Assembly (NCBI GenBank): GCA_020723345.1
Contig: DYJA01000016.1
Coordinates: forward strand, 1-64,000
Direction: 5' to 3'
DNA length: 64,000 nucleotides
DNA from: Candidatus Aquidulcis sp.
GTDB taxonomy: Bacteria; Chloroflexota; Anaerolineae; UBA4142
Shown here in pieces: positions 31,059 to 40,574 of the stretch (position 1 is its first letter; every line of letters begins with the position of its first letter). The translations under genes were made by a program, and so were the position numbers. Below the pieces are notes generated by a model, which ran no database searches, was not told where the DNA came from, and saw nothing but the letters and a program-made list of their open reading frames with translations.

Positions 31059-34000
31059 ATGAAAATCTTCGTCAGTTCCACCTACGTTGACCTAATCGAA
31101 TACCGCAGGGCGGCGGAACGCGCGATCAATCTGCTCGATCAGCAATTCAAAGGGATGGAGTATTTCGGCGCGCGTCCCGAAGAACCGAAAGCCGCGTGCC
31201 TCAAAGAAGTCGAGCAGGCGGATGTGTTCGTCGGCATTTACGCGCATCGCTACGGATTCGTTCCCGACGGCGACACGGCATCCATCACCGAGCAGGAATT
31301 CGAGCACGCGAAAAAACTCGGCAGACCGATTTTCTGTTATCGCGTGAGTCCGAAACAACCCTGGTTGCTTGAGTTCGTCGAAAAAGACACGGACAAGCAC
31401 AAGCCGACGGAAAAACTCGCCGCGTTTTTGAAGCGCATCGAAAAAGATTTCGTGCGGAGCAAGTTCACCACGCCCGACGATTTGCTCGCGAAAATTTCGG
31501 CAGACTTGTCGCGCCACCTCGTCGAGCGCGGTCGAGTCGCGCGCATCACGCATCCGCTTCCGCCTGTCCCCTATTTCGTCCACACCTATCCGCTCCAAGC
31601 CCACTTTACGGGGCGCGTAATCGAACGCGCGGAGTTGGCGGATTGGATGGGGCGCGACGCGCGCGCGGCGTTCGTCCTCGAAGCCATCGGTGGGATGGGC
31701 AAGACCGCGCTCGCGTGGGTGTGGACGCAGGAGATTTTTTCGCTCAACATTCCGATTGCGGGCGTTTTTTGGTGGAGTTTCTACGCGGAGCGCGATTTCA
31801 GTCGCTTTCTCGATAAAGCGATTGCGTACGCGAGCGGCGGCACGATGGACGCCCAGCAAATTTCTTCCGACCGCGACCGCGTGGACGCGCTGGCGAATCT
31901 CCTGCGCCAATCGCGATTCCTCTCCGTCCTCGATGGATTCGAGCGCGTGCTGCGCGCGTACGCGCGGATGGACGCGGCGTATCGCGGCGACGCGGTGGAC
32001 GCGGACGCGCGCAACGATTATCGCGCCTGCGCCGATCCGAACATCGGCATATTTTTGCGATGTCTCGCGAGCGGCGGGACGCTGACGAAATTACTCATTA
32101 CCTCTCGCCTATTTCCCCGTGAACTCGACGATTTAGCGGGTGTTCGCCTTATGCCGCTGACGGGGATGAATCCAGACGACGCGGTCGAGTTTTTTCACAA
32201 GCAGGGAATCAACGGAACGCACACCGAAATTGAAACCGCGGGCGCGGCGTACGGCTTTCATCCGCTGACGCTCCGTTTGCTCGCGGGCGCGCTGAAACAA
32301 GACCCGCGCTATCACGCCGATATTCGCAACGCGCCGAGTGTGGAGATGCGCGAGGCGGACAGGGACAAGCGAATGCAAAGGATGTTGGAGTTTGCGTACG
32401 ACTCGTTGCCGCCGCAAGAACGAAAATTGTTGAGCCAACTCTCCGCGTTCCGCAGTCCGATGAAGTACGAGACGATTCGCGATATTTTCGCGGGCGGTAG
32501 GGGCAGTAGGGGCGCAATTGAATTGCGCCCCTACGATGACAACGAAGACGAACTGGCGCACGCGATTTCCAACTTGAGCGAGCGCGGCTTGTATATGCGC
32601 GATGCCGCGACCGACACATTTGATTTGCATCCCGTCATCCGCCGCTATTGCTACGACATGCTTGCCGACAAACCGCAAACGCACGCGATTTTCATTGTCT
32701 ATTTCCAAAAGATTGAGCCGCCGCAAAAAATCCAAACGCTTGCCGACCTGCAGCCGACGATTGAACTCTATCACCACACCGTCCGCGCGGGGCGATATGA
32801 TGAGGCGGCGCAGTTATTCAACTCCCGAATTTGGCGCACACTATACTATCAACTTGGCGCGTACCAGACTCAAATCGAAATTCTGCGTGCGCTTTTTCCT
32901 GATGGCGAGGATAATCTGCCGCGTTTGAAAGATGTAAGTATCCAAGCGAAGGAATTAGCTGAACTTGCTAGTGCTTATTCGCTTGTGGGACAACCGCGTC
33001 GCGCAGTTCCTCTGACTTTGAGACACAACGATTTGAGAGAAAAAGCGGGCGACAAGAAAAATCTCGCCATCGGCTTGGGGAACGTCGCAATACAGCAACT
33101 TGGCATAGGCGAACTGAAAGCGGCGGAGCAGAACCTGCGGCGCAGAATCGAGATTTGCCGCGAAATCAAGGATGAGTTCAACGAAGCCATCGGGCATCAG
33201 GAACTTGGGCGCGTGCTGGCGTATCGCGGTGAGTTTGCGGAGGCGGAGCGGGAGTTGGACGCAGCGTTTGAGATGTTCGGGAAGCAAAACGCCGTGCAAT
33301 CGCAAAGCGTTGTGTCCGCATACCGCGCGCTCCGCGCCTTGCTGATGGGCAATGCGTCCGCCGCGCTTGCGTCCGCTCGCAAGGCGCGCGAGTTCGCGGA
33401 GGAAGACGCGCGGACGGACGCGCCGACCGAACGCGATTTCATTCGCGCGGAGTGGATGATTGGCACGGCGTTGGTAGCGGAGGTATCGTCGGTAGGGGCG
33501 AAGCATTTTTCGACTCCACTACGCTCCGCTCAGGATGCTTCGCCCTTACAACGCGCCTCGCCCTTACAACAGGCAGAACACCATCTCGCCGAAGCATTAT
33601 CGCGTGACCGCGCCATCGGAATGGTGGACATCGAAGCGGCGATTCTGTTGGAGTTTGCGAAATTGCGGTTGGTGCAAGGAACGACCGCAGACGACCGACG
33701 GCAGACCGCCGCTGTCACCCTGAGCGGAGTCGAAGGGTCGGCGGTCGGCGGTCAGCAGTCGGCGGTCGCGCCGTTGATGCAAGAGTCGCTCACGTTCGCG
33801 CGCGAGGCGCTGGAAATCGCGGAGCGGTGCGAGTATCGGTTGGATCAGGCGGAGATTCATAATTTTTTGGCGGAGTGGTGGATGACGACCGCCGACAACC
33901 GACGGCAGACCGCAGATCCTTCGACTTGGCTTCCTTCGACTCCGCTGCGCTCCGCTCAGGATGTGGCGGTCGGCGGTCAGTCGTCGGCGGTCGCACAAGC

Positions 34001-34121
34001 GCGCGAGCATGCGGAACGCGCGAAAGAACGCGCGTGGTGCGATGGTCCGCCGTATCATTACAAGGTCGCGTATGAGCGCGCGGAGAGTTTGTTGAAAGAG
34101 ATTGACAGGGTGACACGGTGA
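31059..34121 (+). CDS. DUF4062-STAND NTPase-TPR protein, probable antiviral or signalling NLR-like protein
   Basis: A 1020-residue protein. Residues 1-95 form a DUF4062 domain (MKIFVSSTYVDLIEYRRAAE ... ADVFVGIYAHRYG). A STAND/NACHT-like ATPase follows with Walker A EAIGGMGKTALAW (about 207-218), a Walker-B-like FLSVLDGFERVL and ITSRLFPRELDDL sensor text; winged-helix and TPR-like helical repeats fill the C-terminal half. Bacterial STAND proteins with such N-terminal effectors are often defence proteins, but regulation is an alternative. Four dispersed palindromic repeats interrupt the frame without breaking it (32506-32534, 33492-33549, 33681-33770, 33885-33995). Start ATG 31059; stop lies in a GGTGACAC repeat. 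Confidence 0.82.
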   Translation: MKIFVSSTYVDLIEYRRAAERAINLLDQQFKGMEYFGARPEEPKAACLKEVEQADVFVGIYAHRYGFVPDGDTASITEQEFEHAKKLGRPIFCYRVSPKQPWLLEFVEKDTDKHKPTEKLAAFLKRIEKDFVRSKFTTPDDLLAKISADLSRHLVERGRVARITHPLPPVPYFVHTYPLQAHFTGRVIERAELADWMGRDARAAFVLEAIGGMGKTALAWVWTQEIFSLNIPIAGVFWWSFYAERDFSRFLDKAIAYASGGTMDAQQISSDRDRVDALANLLRQSRFLSVLDGFERVLRAYARMDAAYRGDAVDADARNDYRACADPNIGIFLRCLASGGTLTKLLITSRLFPRELDDLAGVRLMPLTGMNPDDAVEFFHKQGINGTHTEIETAGAAYGFHPLTLRLLAGALKQDPRYHADIRNAPSVEMREADRDKRMQRMLEFAYDSLPPQERKLLSQLSAFRSPMKYETIRDIFAGGRGSRGAIELRPYDDNEDELAHAISNLSERGLYMRDAATDTFDLHPVIRRYCYDMLADKPQTHAIFIVYFQKIEPPQKIQTLADLQPTIELYHHTVRAGRYDEAAQLFNSRIWRTLYYQLGAYQTQIEILRALFPDGEDNLPRLKDVSIQAKELAELASAYSLVGQPRRAVPLTLRHNDLREKAGDKKNLAIGLGNVAIQQLGIGELKAAEQNLRRRIEICREIKDEFNEAIGHQELGRVLAYRGEFAEAERELDAAFEMFGKQNAVQSQSVVSAYRALRALLMGNASAALASARKAREFAEEDARTDAPTERDFIRAEWMIGTALVAEVSSVGAKHFSTPLRSAQDASPLQRASPLQQAEHHLAEALSRDRAIGMVDIEAAILLEFAKLRLVQGTTADDRRQTAAVTLSGVEGSAVGGQQSAVAPLMQESLTFAREALEIAERCEYRLDQAEIHNFLAEWWMTTADNRRQTADPSTWLPSTPLRSAQDVAVGGQSSAVAQAREHAERAKERAWCDGPPYHYKVAYERAESLLKEIDRVTR

Positions 34122-34179
34122 CATGGTGACACGGTGACTTATTCACCTTGTCACCCCGTCACCTTGTCTCCTTGTCCCG
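34105..34179. repeat. GGTGACAC tandem words with inverted counterpart before glpK
   Basis: Repeats of GGTGACACGGTGACATGGTG are followed by the inverted series CACCTTGTCACCCCGTCACC. The block supplies the last codons and the stop of the STAND gene and forms an imperfect hairpin ahead of the glycerol kinase gene. Confidence 0.7.
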
Positions 34180-34202
34180 AATTCCAATCAAGGAGCAACA
34201 CA

Positions 34203-35768
34203 ATGCCAAACTACGTCGCGGCAGTCGATCAAGGCACAACTGGCACGCGTTTTATGATTTTCGATCACGCGGGGCAAGTCGTCGCGTCGCATTACGAAGA
34301 GCATCACCAAATTTATCCGCAACCCGGCTGGGTGGAGCACGACGCGGGCGAAATCTGGGATCGCACGCGCACGACGATTGGCGGCGCGCTGGCAAAAGGC
34401 GCGCTGAGCCATGCCCTGAGCGAAGTCGAAGGGGGAGCGACGTCAGGAGCGGAGTCGAAGCGCACGCTCCACGCGAGCGATCTCGCCGCGATTGGCATCA
34501 CGAACCAGCGCGAGACGACCGTCGTCTGGAATCCGAAGACGGGCGAGCCGTACCACAACGCGATTGTGTGGCAGGACACGCGCACGCAAGCGATTTGCCA
34601 AAAATTGATTGACGACGGCAAATCCGATTTCATTCGCGCGAAAACCGGCTTGCCGATTGCAACTTATTTTTCCGCATCCAAAATCCAGTGGCTGCTGGAA
34701 AACGTGAGGGACCTGCGCGCGCACGCGGAACGCGGCGAAGCGATCTTCGGCAACATCGACACCTGGGTCATCTGGAATCTCACGGGCGGCAAAAATGGCG
34801 GCGTCCACATCACCGATTACACGAACGCGTCGCGCACGATGCTGCTGAATTTGCGGACGCTCGATTGGGACGACGAGTTGCTCGCGCTCTTCGACATTCC
34901 GCGCGCGATGCTGCCGCAACTCCGCGCGTCCTCCGATCCGAAACTGTACGGTTATTCCGACGCGCTCGGTCCCGTCGGCGGACGCGTGCCCATCTGCGGC
35001 GATCTCGGCGATCAACAAGCCGCGCTCTTCGGACAAGTCGGTTTCGACGCGGGCGAAGCGAAGAACACGTACGGCACCGGCTGCTTTTTGCTGTTGAACA
35101 CCGGCAAAGAAATCGTCCCTTCGAAATCCGGTTTGCTCACCACGGCGGCATCGAACGGGCAAACCTGTTTCGCGCTCGAAGGTTCGATTGCGATTGCGGG
35201 CGCGGCGGTGCAGTGGCTGCGCGACAATTTGAAGATGATCGCGAACGCGGCGGAGACGGAAGAAATCGCGCAATCGGTCGCAGACACGGGCGGCGTGTAC
35301 TTCGTGCCCGCGTTCAACGGGTTGTTCGCGCCGCATTGGGATATGTACGCGCGCGGCACGCTCGTCGGCATCACGCGCTATACCGCGCGCGAGCACATCG
35401 TCCGCGCGACGCTCGAAGCAATTTGCTTTCAAACGCGCGAAGTGATCGAGGCGATGGAAAAAGATTCCGGCGTGCCGCTCAAAACATTAAAAGTCGACGG
35501 CGGCGCGGTCAAAAACAATTTCCTGATGCAGTTGCAAGCCGATATTCTCGGCGCGCGCGTCGTGCGCCCCATCGTCAACGAAACGACCGCGCTCGGCGCG
35601 GCGTACGCGGCAGGACTCGCGGTCGGCTTTTGGAAATCGCTCGACGAACTGCGCGCGAACTGGGGCGTGGATCGCGTCTTTGAGCCGCAATGGGACGCGG
35701 CGCGGCGCGAGGCAAGTTACGCGGGATGGAAGAAAGCAGTCGAACGCGCGAAGGGGTGGTTAAAATGA
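34203..35768 (+). CDS. glpK: Glycerol kinase with a repeat-derived insertion
   Basis: A 521-residue FGGY kinase phosphorylating glycerol to glycerol-3-phosphate. Signatures: [28 protein letters not shown], the catalytic-Asp region [33 protein letters not shown] and the adenosine motif [20 protein letters not shown]. Between LAKGAL and [12 protein letters not shown] there is an extra stretch of roughly 20 residues ([20 protein letters not shown]) absent from standard GlpK; it is encoded by the palindromic repeat CCCTGAGCGAAGTCGAAGGG (34412-34431). Start ATG 34203 behind AAGGAG. Confidence 0.93.
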   Translation: MPNYVAAVDQGTTGTRFMIFDHAGQVVASHYEEHHQIYPQPGWVEHDAGEIWDRTRTTIGGALAKGALSHALSEVEGGATSGAESKRTLHASDLAAIGITNQRETTVVWNPKTGEPYHNAIVWQDTRTQAICQKLIDDGKSDFIRAKTGLPIATYFSASKIQWLLENVRDLRAHAERGEAIFGNIDTWVIWNLTGGKNGGVHITDYTNASRTMLLNLRTLDWDDELLALFDIPRAMLPQLRASSDPKLYGYSDALGPVGGRVPICGDLGDQQAALFGQVGFDAGEAKNTYGTGCFLLLNTGKEIVPSKSGLLTTAASNGQTCFALEGSIAIAGAAVQWLRDNLKMIANAAETEEIAQSVADTGGVYFVPAFNGLFAPHWDMYARGTLVGITRYTAREHIVRATLEAICFQTREVIEAMEKDSGVPLKTLKVDGGAVKNNFLMQLQADILGARVVRPIVNETTALGAAYAAGLAVGFWKSLDELRANWGVDRVFEPQWDAARREASYAGWKKAVERAKGWLK

Positions 35769-35770
35769 TG

Positions 35771-35801
35771 CGTGATACGTGAAAAAGAGTCACGTATCAC
35801 G
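35771..35801. terminator. Hairpin after glycerol kinase
   Basis: CGTGATACGTGA (35771-35782) and TCACGTATCACG (35790-35801) pair perfectly, two bases after the glpK stop. Further TTTCACG copies follow. There is no clear T-run, so it may be a repeat element acting as a weak terminator. Confidence 0.55.
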
Positions 35802-35859
35802 TTTCACGTTTCACGTTGTGTTGTGTTATAATCGCCGCAGTGGAAACAAGGAGGCGCGC

Positions 35860-37038
35860 ATGAACCTCGATCAAGCCGTCCAATTGTTGAACTGGTTGGA
35901 CGAAGAACATCGCAAAGACAAAACGCAAATCGCCGAATTGGCAAGTCAGCTGACTCAGCAGTACACGCTCGTCGCCGGATTGAACAAGACCGTGCAAGAC
36001 CTGGAAGAACGACTCGCGCGCGTGCAGAGTCAGGCGCTGCGTTATGCCCAACTCGAACAAACCGCCGGGCAGACCAAAGCCGAAGTCCAAATGTTGCTCG
36101 AGCAACACAACAAGCAGCGCGCGCTCGCCGAAGAAGAACAATTCCGTCTCCGCCAACTCGAACGCGAGCGCGCCGATCAGATTTTGAGCACACTGCAACT
36201 GCAAATCGAAGGACTGCAGCAATGGCAGCGGTCGATCACCGGCGACCACGAACTGATCAATCGCGCCGATCTAACCCTGGGAACCTTACAGCGCGAGGTC
36301 GAAGAACAGATTCATCGCGACGAAGAATCGAACCATCGTCTGCAATTGCTCGAAGAGTGGGTGCCGCGCTTTGGGCAAATGGCGACGGAGCAACGCCAAC
36401 TGAGCGAACGCTTGACGAAGGAACGCGCGGAAGCTGTCGAAGCCGCGCGCCGCGCCGAACAACAGCGCGCGCGCCACATGGCGGAATGGGCGGAGCAAAT
36501 GAAAGCGAGCCGCCGCGAAGTGGACGAGTGGATCACCCAAATGCGCGCGATTCAGGAACAACACAAAGACAGCCGCAAGATTTACAACGAGATGCAAGAA
36601 CTCGAAGAACGACTCAAGCAAACCGAAGCGCGCCTCCTGCAGTGGCAGCGCCTGCTCGAAGAGACGCGGCGCAAAGAACGCGATCAACTCCTCGCCGACG
36701 TGGACAAGCGCTGGCAACAACAGTTGGGCGAGTGGCAATTCCTGCGCGACGAATGGACCAAACGCCTCTCCGCGATCACCGATCGCGTGGGCAAACTGGA
36801 AGATTGGCGACCCGAAGTGGTCAGTCAATTGCACGACCTCGTCGAGAAAATGGAGCGGGAACATCGCGAGCGTTTGGTGATGATGGTGGATGTGGTCAAA
36901 GCGGAAATCGATCTTCAGCGTTCGCACGCGACCCAAGTCGACAAAGTTCTCAACGAACTCATCACCCGCATCGAAGGCGAAAAAGCCGGCGCCAAGTCAA
37001 AGATCAAAGCCGCGGCGTCTGCCGCGACAGGAGCGTGA
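35860..37038 (+). CDS. Long coiled-coil protein
   Basis: A 392-residue protein that is nearly all charged heptads (Glu/Gln/Arg/Leu-rich) from about residue 15 to 370, e.g. LAEEEQFRLRQLERERADQI and EMQELEERLKQTEARLLQWQ. No enzymatic domain. It would form a rod-like dimer, perhaps a structural or scaffold protein. Start ATG 35860 follows CAAGGAGG, and a consensus -10 box TATAAT lies at 35827-35832. selB begins 4 bp after its stop, so the two are probably co-transcribed; a functional connection is not known. Confidence 0.75.
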   Translation: MNLDQAVQLLNWLDEEHRKDKTQIAELASQLTQQYTLVAGLNKTVQDLEERLARVQSQALRYAQLEQTAGQTKAEVQMLLEQHNKQRALAEEEQFRLRQLERERADQILSTLQLQIEGLQQWQRSITGDHELINRADLTLGTLQREVEEQIHRDEESNHRLQLLEEWVPRFGQMATEQRQLSERLTKERAEAVEAARRAEQQRARHMAEWAEQMKASRREVDEWITQMRAIQEQHKDSRKIYNEMQELEERLKQTEARLLQWQRLLEETRRKERDQLLADVDKRWQQQLGEWQFLRDEWTKRLSAITDRVGKLEDWRPEVVSQLHDLVEKMEREHRERLVMMVDVVKAEIDLQRSHATQVDKVLNELITRIEGEKAGAKSKIKAAASAATGA

Positions 37039-37041
37039 CGC

Positions 37042-38904
37042 GTGCGCGTCGTCGGTACCGCCGGACACGTCGATCACGGCAAGTCGACGCTCGTCAAAGC
37101 GTTGACCGGCATCGATCCGGACCGGCTCAAAGAAGAAAAAGAACGCGAGATGACGATTGACCTGGGTTTCGCGTGGCTCACGCTGCCCAGCGGCCAAACC
37201 GTCAGCATCGTCGACGTGCCGGGACACGAGGGGTTCATCAAGAACATGCTCGCGGGCGTCGGCGGAATCGACGCGGCGCTGCTCGTGATCGCGGCGGACG
37301 AAGGCGTGATGCCGCAGACGCGCGAGCACCTCGCGATTTTGGATTTGCTCCAAGTCAAAGGCGGCGTCGTCGCGCTGACGAAAAAAGACGTCGTCGATCC
37401 GGAATGGATCGAAATGGTGTCGGCGGACGTTCGCACAGAACTTGCCGAGACAATCCTCGCGAACGCGAAAATCATTCCCGTCTCGTCCAAAACGCGCGAC
37501 GGAATCAAAGACCTCCTCGCCGAATTAGATCGACTCCTCGAAACGGTTGCCGCGAAAAACAATTTGGGCAAGCCGCGCCTGCCGATTGACCGCGTCTTTT
37601 CGATTGCCGGGTTCGGCACGGTCGTGACCGGCACGCTGATCGACGGCAGTTTCGCGGTCGGGCAAGAAATCGAAATTGTGCCCGGCGGCAAGCGCGGGCG
37701 CGTGCGCGGTTTGCAAACGCACAAATCGAAACTCGAACGCGCGACGCCCGGCAGTCGCGTCGCGATGAATCTCTCCGGTCTCGCGGTCGAAGACTTGGCG
37801 CGCGGGCAAGTTGTCGCGCTGCCCGGCACGCTTGCCGCGACGACCTTGCTCGACGCGCGCGTGCAATATCTTGCGTCCGCGCCAAAAGCGTTGGAGCATA
37901 ACGCCGAGGTGGATTTCTTCACCGGGTCGGCGGAAGTGCCCGCGCGCGTCCGCTTGCTCGATCATGCGGAACTAAAGCCGGGCGACATTGGTTGGGTGCA
38001 ACTGCAACTTGCCGCGCCGGTCGCGGTCGCGAAGAACGACCGCTTTATCATTCGCTTTCCATCGCCGAGCATCACGATTGGCGGCGGCGTGATCGTCGAT
38101 CCGAACGCGACGACGCGCCATCGCCGCTTCAAGCCCGACGTGATCGCGCGGCTCGAAACGCTCGCGCGCGGCACGCCGGACGAAATCGTTTTGCAATTTC
38201 TCGCGGCGCGCGGCGCGCACCCTGCCGACGCGAAAGAAATCGCGACTGGCACCGGCTTGAGTACCGAAGTTGTCGCGCAAGCATTGACCGCGCAAGCCGC
38301 GAACGTCGTCGCGCTCGGCGCGGCGTACATCACGCTGCCGAATTGGAACGCGCTCGCGGAAAAAATTCGCGCCGCGCTCGACGAGTTTCATCGGCAGAAT
38401 CCGCTGCGCGCGGGCTTGTCGCGCGAGGAATTGAAAAGTCGGCTGGGGCTTGCGCCGCGCGTCTTTGATCGCGTGATCGAACGCGCGACGGCGGAAAATA
38501 TTCTGTCCGCGAGTGAAGACCTCGTGCGGCGACCGGATTTTGTCGTCAAGTTCGCGCCCGAGTTGCAGAAAAAGATCGACGCGCTCCTCGCGCAATTCGA
38601 CCGAGCGCCGTACGCGCCGCCGTCGGCGCAAGACGCGGAAGCCGCGATTGGCGCAGACGCGGTGAACGCGCTCGTGACGCAAGGCAAACTTGTGCGCCTC
38701 AACGATCAAGTTTTGCTCGCGCCGAAAGCATTCAACGCGATGCAGGACTGGGTTGTCGCGACGATTCGCGCGCAGGGCGAGGTGACTGCCGCGCAAGTGC
38801 GCGATCAATTCAACACGAGCCGCAAGTACGCGGTTGGCTTGCTGGAATATCTCGACACGATCCGCGTGACCAAGCGCGTGGGCGATGCGCGGGTGCTGCG
38901 ATGA
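37042..38904 (+). CDS. selB: Selenocysteine-specific translation elongation factor SelB
   Basis: A 620-residue GTPase that delivers Sec-tRNA(Sec) to UGA codons followed by a SECIS element. Domain I has [35 protein letters not shown] and TKKD; domains II-III follow ([16 protein letters not shown]), then C-terminal winged helices (about 430-620) such as [20 protein letters not shown]-like text. GTG 37042 has AGGAG 10 bp upstream. Its stop overlaps the next start (ATGA). No selA, selD or tRNA(Sec) gene is found in the window. Confidence 0.93.
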   Translation: MRVVGTAGHVDHGKSTLVKALTGIDPDRLKEEKEREMTIDLGFAWLTLPSGQTVSIVDVPGHEGFIKNMLAGVGGIDAALLVIAADEGVMPQTREHLAILDLLQVKGGVVALTKKDVVDPEWIEMVSADVRTELAETILANAKIIPVSSKTRDGIKDLLAELDRLLETVAAKNNLGKPRLPIDRVFSIAGFGTVVTGTLIDGSFAVGQEIEIVPGGKRGRVRGLQTHKSKLERATPGSRVAMNLSGLAVEDLARGQVVALPGTLAATTLLDARVQYLASAPKALEHNAEVDFFTGSAEVPARVRLLDHAELKPGDIGWVQLQLAAPVAVAKNDRFIIRFPSPSITIGGGVIVDPNATTRHRRFKPDVIARLETLARGTPDEIVLQFLAARGAHPADAKEIATGTGLSTEVVAQALTAQAANVVALGAAYITLPNWNALAEKIRAALDEFHRQNPLRAGLSREELKSRLGLAPRVFDRVIERATAENILSASEDLVRRPDFVVKFAPELQKKIDALLAQFDRAPYAPPSAQDAEAAIGADAVNALVTQGKLVRLNDQVLLAPKAFNAMQDWVVATIRAQGEVTAAQVRDQFNTSRKYAVGLLEYLDTIRVTKRVGDARVLR

Positions 38905-39809
38905 ATGACGAGCGACGACCGACGACCGCCGACCCTTCGACTTCGCTCAGGGCGAGCCCCCGAGTGCCGCACGAGTCGCGGAATTTGTCGAGCGCGATTG
39001 AAACACCCAATCGCGTTCGGCGCGCGATGAAAAGCAACGCGTCCGCGCCATCGCCGATTCGCCGCGTGTGGCTGGAACGCTTTGCGCGCCTCGCGCTGAT
39101 CGCGGCAATCGGCGCGGTCTTTGGCGCGCTCTGGTTCGCGGTGACCGGCACACCGCGCCCCGCGCAAGTGATCGCGCTGGCGCCCGCGCCGCTGCAAACG
39201 CTCATCCCCACGCTCATTCCGATCCCGACTTCGACGCCCACCCCCACGCCGACGCCGCTGCCGCCGCTCGTCGGGCTCGTCGCCGGACATTCTGGCGGCG
39301 AGGATCCCGGCGCGAACTGTCCCGATGGCTTGCGCGAAGTGGACGTGACGACCGATGTCGCGCGGCGCGCGAAAACACTGCTGGAGGCGCGCGGTTATCG
39401 CGTGGACATTCTCGCGGAATTCGATCCGCGCTTCAGCGCGACCAAACGCGATTACGCGCCGAACGTACTGCTCGCGATTCACGCGGACTCGTGCGTGTAC
39501 TACGCGTCGGGCTACAAAGTCGCGCGCGCGTCGAACAGCGCGTCGCCGCAAGAGGAAGACCGCCTGGTGCGCTGCGTCAGTTCGTCGTACGCCGCGGCGT
39601 CGCAATTGCCGTTTCACGAGGGGAGCATCACGACGGCGATGACGCTGTATCACAATTTGATGAAGATCGATCCCAAATCGCCCGCCGCGATCATCGAACT
39701 GGGTTTTCTTGGATCGGATCGCGCGACGCTGGTGAACAAACGCGAGCAACTCGCGCTGGGAATCGCGAATGGCGTGGAGCGGTTTTTGCAGGGGAGCGGG
39801 TGTCAGTAG
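38901..39809 (+). CDS. Membrane-anchored N-acetylmuramoyl-L-alanine amidase (Amidase_3)
   Basis: A 302-residue cell-wall hydrolase. A TM anchor (FARLALIAAIGAVFGALWFA, about 60-80) and a Pro/Thr-rich spacer precede the zinc amidase domain from about 118: first ligand GLVAGHSGGEDPG, REVDVTTDVA with the Glu ligand, third ligand LLAIHADSC, and catalytic Glu in AIIELGFL. It cleaves the lactyl-amide bond of peptidoglycan outside the membrane. Residues 5-20 (RRPTTADPSTSLRASP) come from the dispersed palindrome at 38933-38952, so the true start may be ATG 39027. It overlaps selB by 4 bp. Confidence 0.85.
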   Translation: MNDERRPTTADPSTSLRASPRVPHESRNLSSAIETPNRVRRAMKSNASAPSPIRRVWLERFARLALIAAIGAVFGALWFAVTGTPRPAQVIALAPAPLQTLIPTLIPIPTSTPTPTPTPLPPLVGLVAGHSGGEDPGANCPDGLREVDVTTDVARRAKTLLEARGYRVDILAEFDPRFSATKRDYAPNVLLAIHADSCVYYASGYKVARASNSASPQEEDRLVRCVSSSYAAASQLPFHEGSITTAMTLYHNLMKIDPKSPAAIIELGFLGSDRATLVNKREQLALGIANGVERFLQGSGCQ

Positions 39810-39841
39810 GACAGTGAACAGTCAACAGTGAACGGTGAGCG

Positions 39842-40495
39842 ATGATTACGGATACGCGGACCAGAACGCGACAGACGATCATTGACATCGCGCAGCGGCA
39901 TCAGCGCGGCGGCGCGGGTAGCGCGCTCGCGTTCCTCGCGGAAAGGACGACGCAAATGGCGTGGCTCGATCTTTCTCCGATTCTTTCTCCGATTCGGTGG
40001 GCAGTCGTCGGCGCGGCGGCAACGCGGCTGTATATGCCGGAACGCGCGACGCGCGATTTGGACGCGGCGATTCGCGCCGAAGACGCGCCCGCCGCGCGCA
40101 AAAAACTCGCCGACGCCAAATTTGTTTTTCAAGGTGAATTGAGCATCGGCGGCGCGACGTGGCGCGCGCCGAATGGACAAATGGTTGACGTGATCGAAGG
40201 GCGCGAAGTGTGGTGGCGCGACGCGCTCGCGGAAGCGCAAACGAATCGCGACGCGCAAGGACTGCCGATTTTGCCGTTGCGCTATCTGGTGTTGATGAAA
40301 TTTCAAGCAGGTCGTGTGCGCGATCTGGGTGATATAACGCAAATGCTGGGACAAGCCGATGACGCCACACTTGACGCGACACGCGCGTTGTTCAAACAGT
40401 ATGCACCAGCAGATCTGAATGATCTGGAGAGTTTGATAACGTTGGGAAAGTTGGAAGTGAACAGTGAACAGTCAACAGTGAACAGTCAACAGTGA
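39842..40495 (+). CDS. Nucleotidyltransferase (AbiEii-like)
   Basis: A 217-residue protein. The text WAVVGAAATRLYMPERATRD then LDAAI has the form of the AbiEii/DUF6036-like nucleotidyltransferase core (G-x-A-x6-R-T-x-D-x-D), here with one of the paired acids missing (DLDAAI). Such enzymes serve in toxin-antitoxin and abortive-infection pairs, but no AbiEi partner is visible beside it. The final NSEQSTVNSQQ is encoded by a tandem repeat. Start ATG 39842 follows GGTGAGCG. Confidence 0.7.
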   Translation: MITDTRTRTRQTIIDIAQRHQRGGAGSALAFLAERTTQMAWLDLSPILSPIRWAVVGAAATRLYMPERATRDLDAAIRAEDAPAARKKLADAKFVFQGELSIGGATWRAPNGQMVDVIEGREVWWRDALAEAQTNRDAQGLPILPLRYLVLMKFQAGRVRDLGDITQMLGQADDATLDATRALFKQYAPADLNDLESLITLGKLEVNSEQSTVNSQQ

Positions 40496-40521
40496 ACAGT
40501 CAACAGTGAACAGTCAACAGT
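40456..40521. repeat. Tandem 14-bp repeat AGTGAACAGTCAAC
   Basis: Four or more copies of AGTGAACAGTCAAC run from the last codons of the nucleotidyltransferase gene into the spacer. Shorter runs occur at 8422-8453 (end of the HD phosphohydrolase), near 29977-29995 and at 39811-39836. Confidence 0.85.
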
Positions 40522-40574
40522 GGGACGGTGGACAGACCTTCGAGGTTTCGCGCAAGCGCCTCGAAGGTCTTTTT

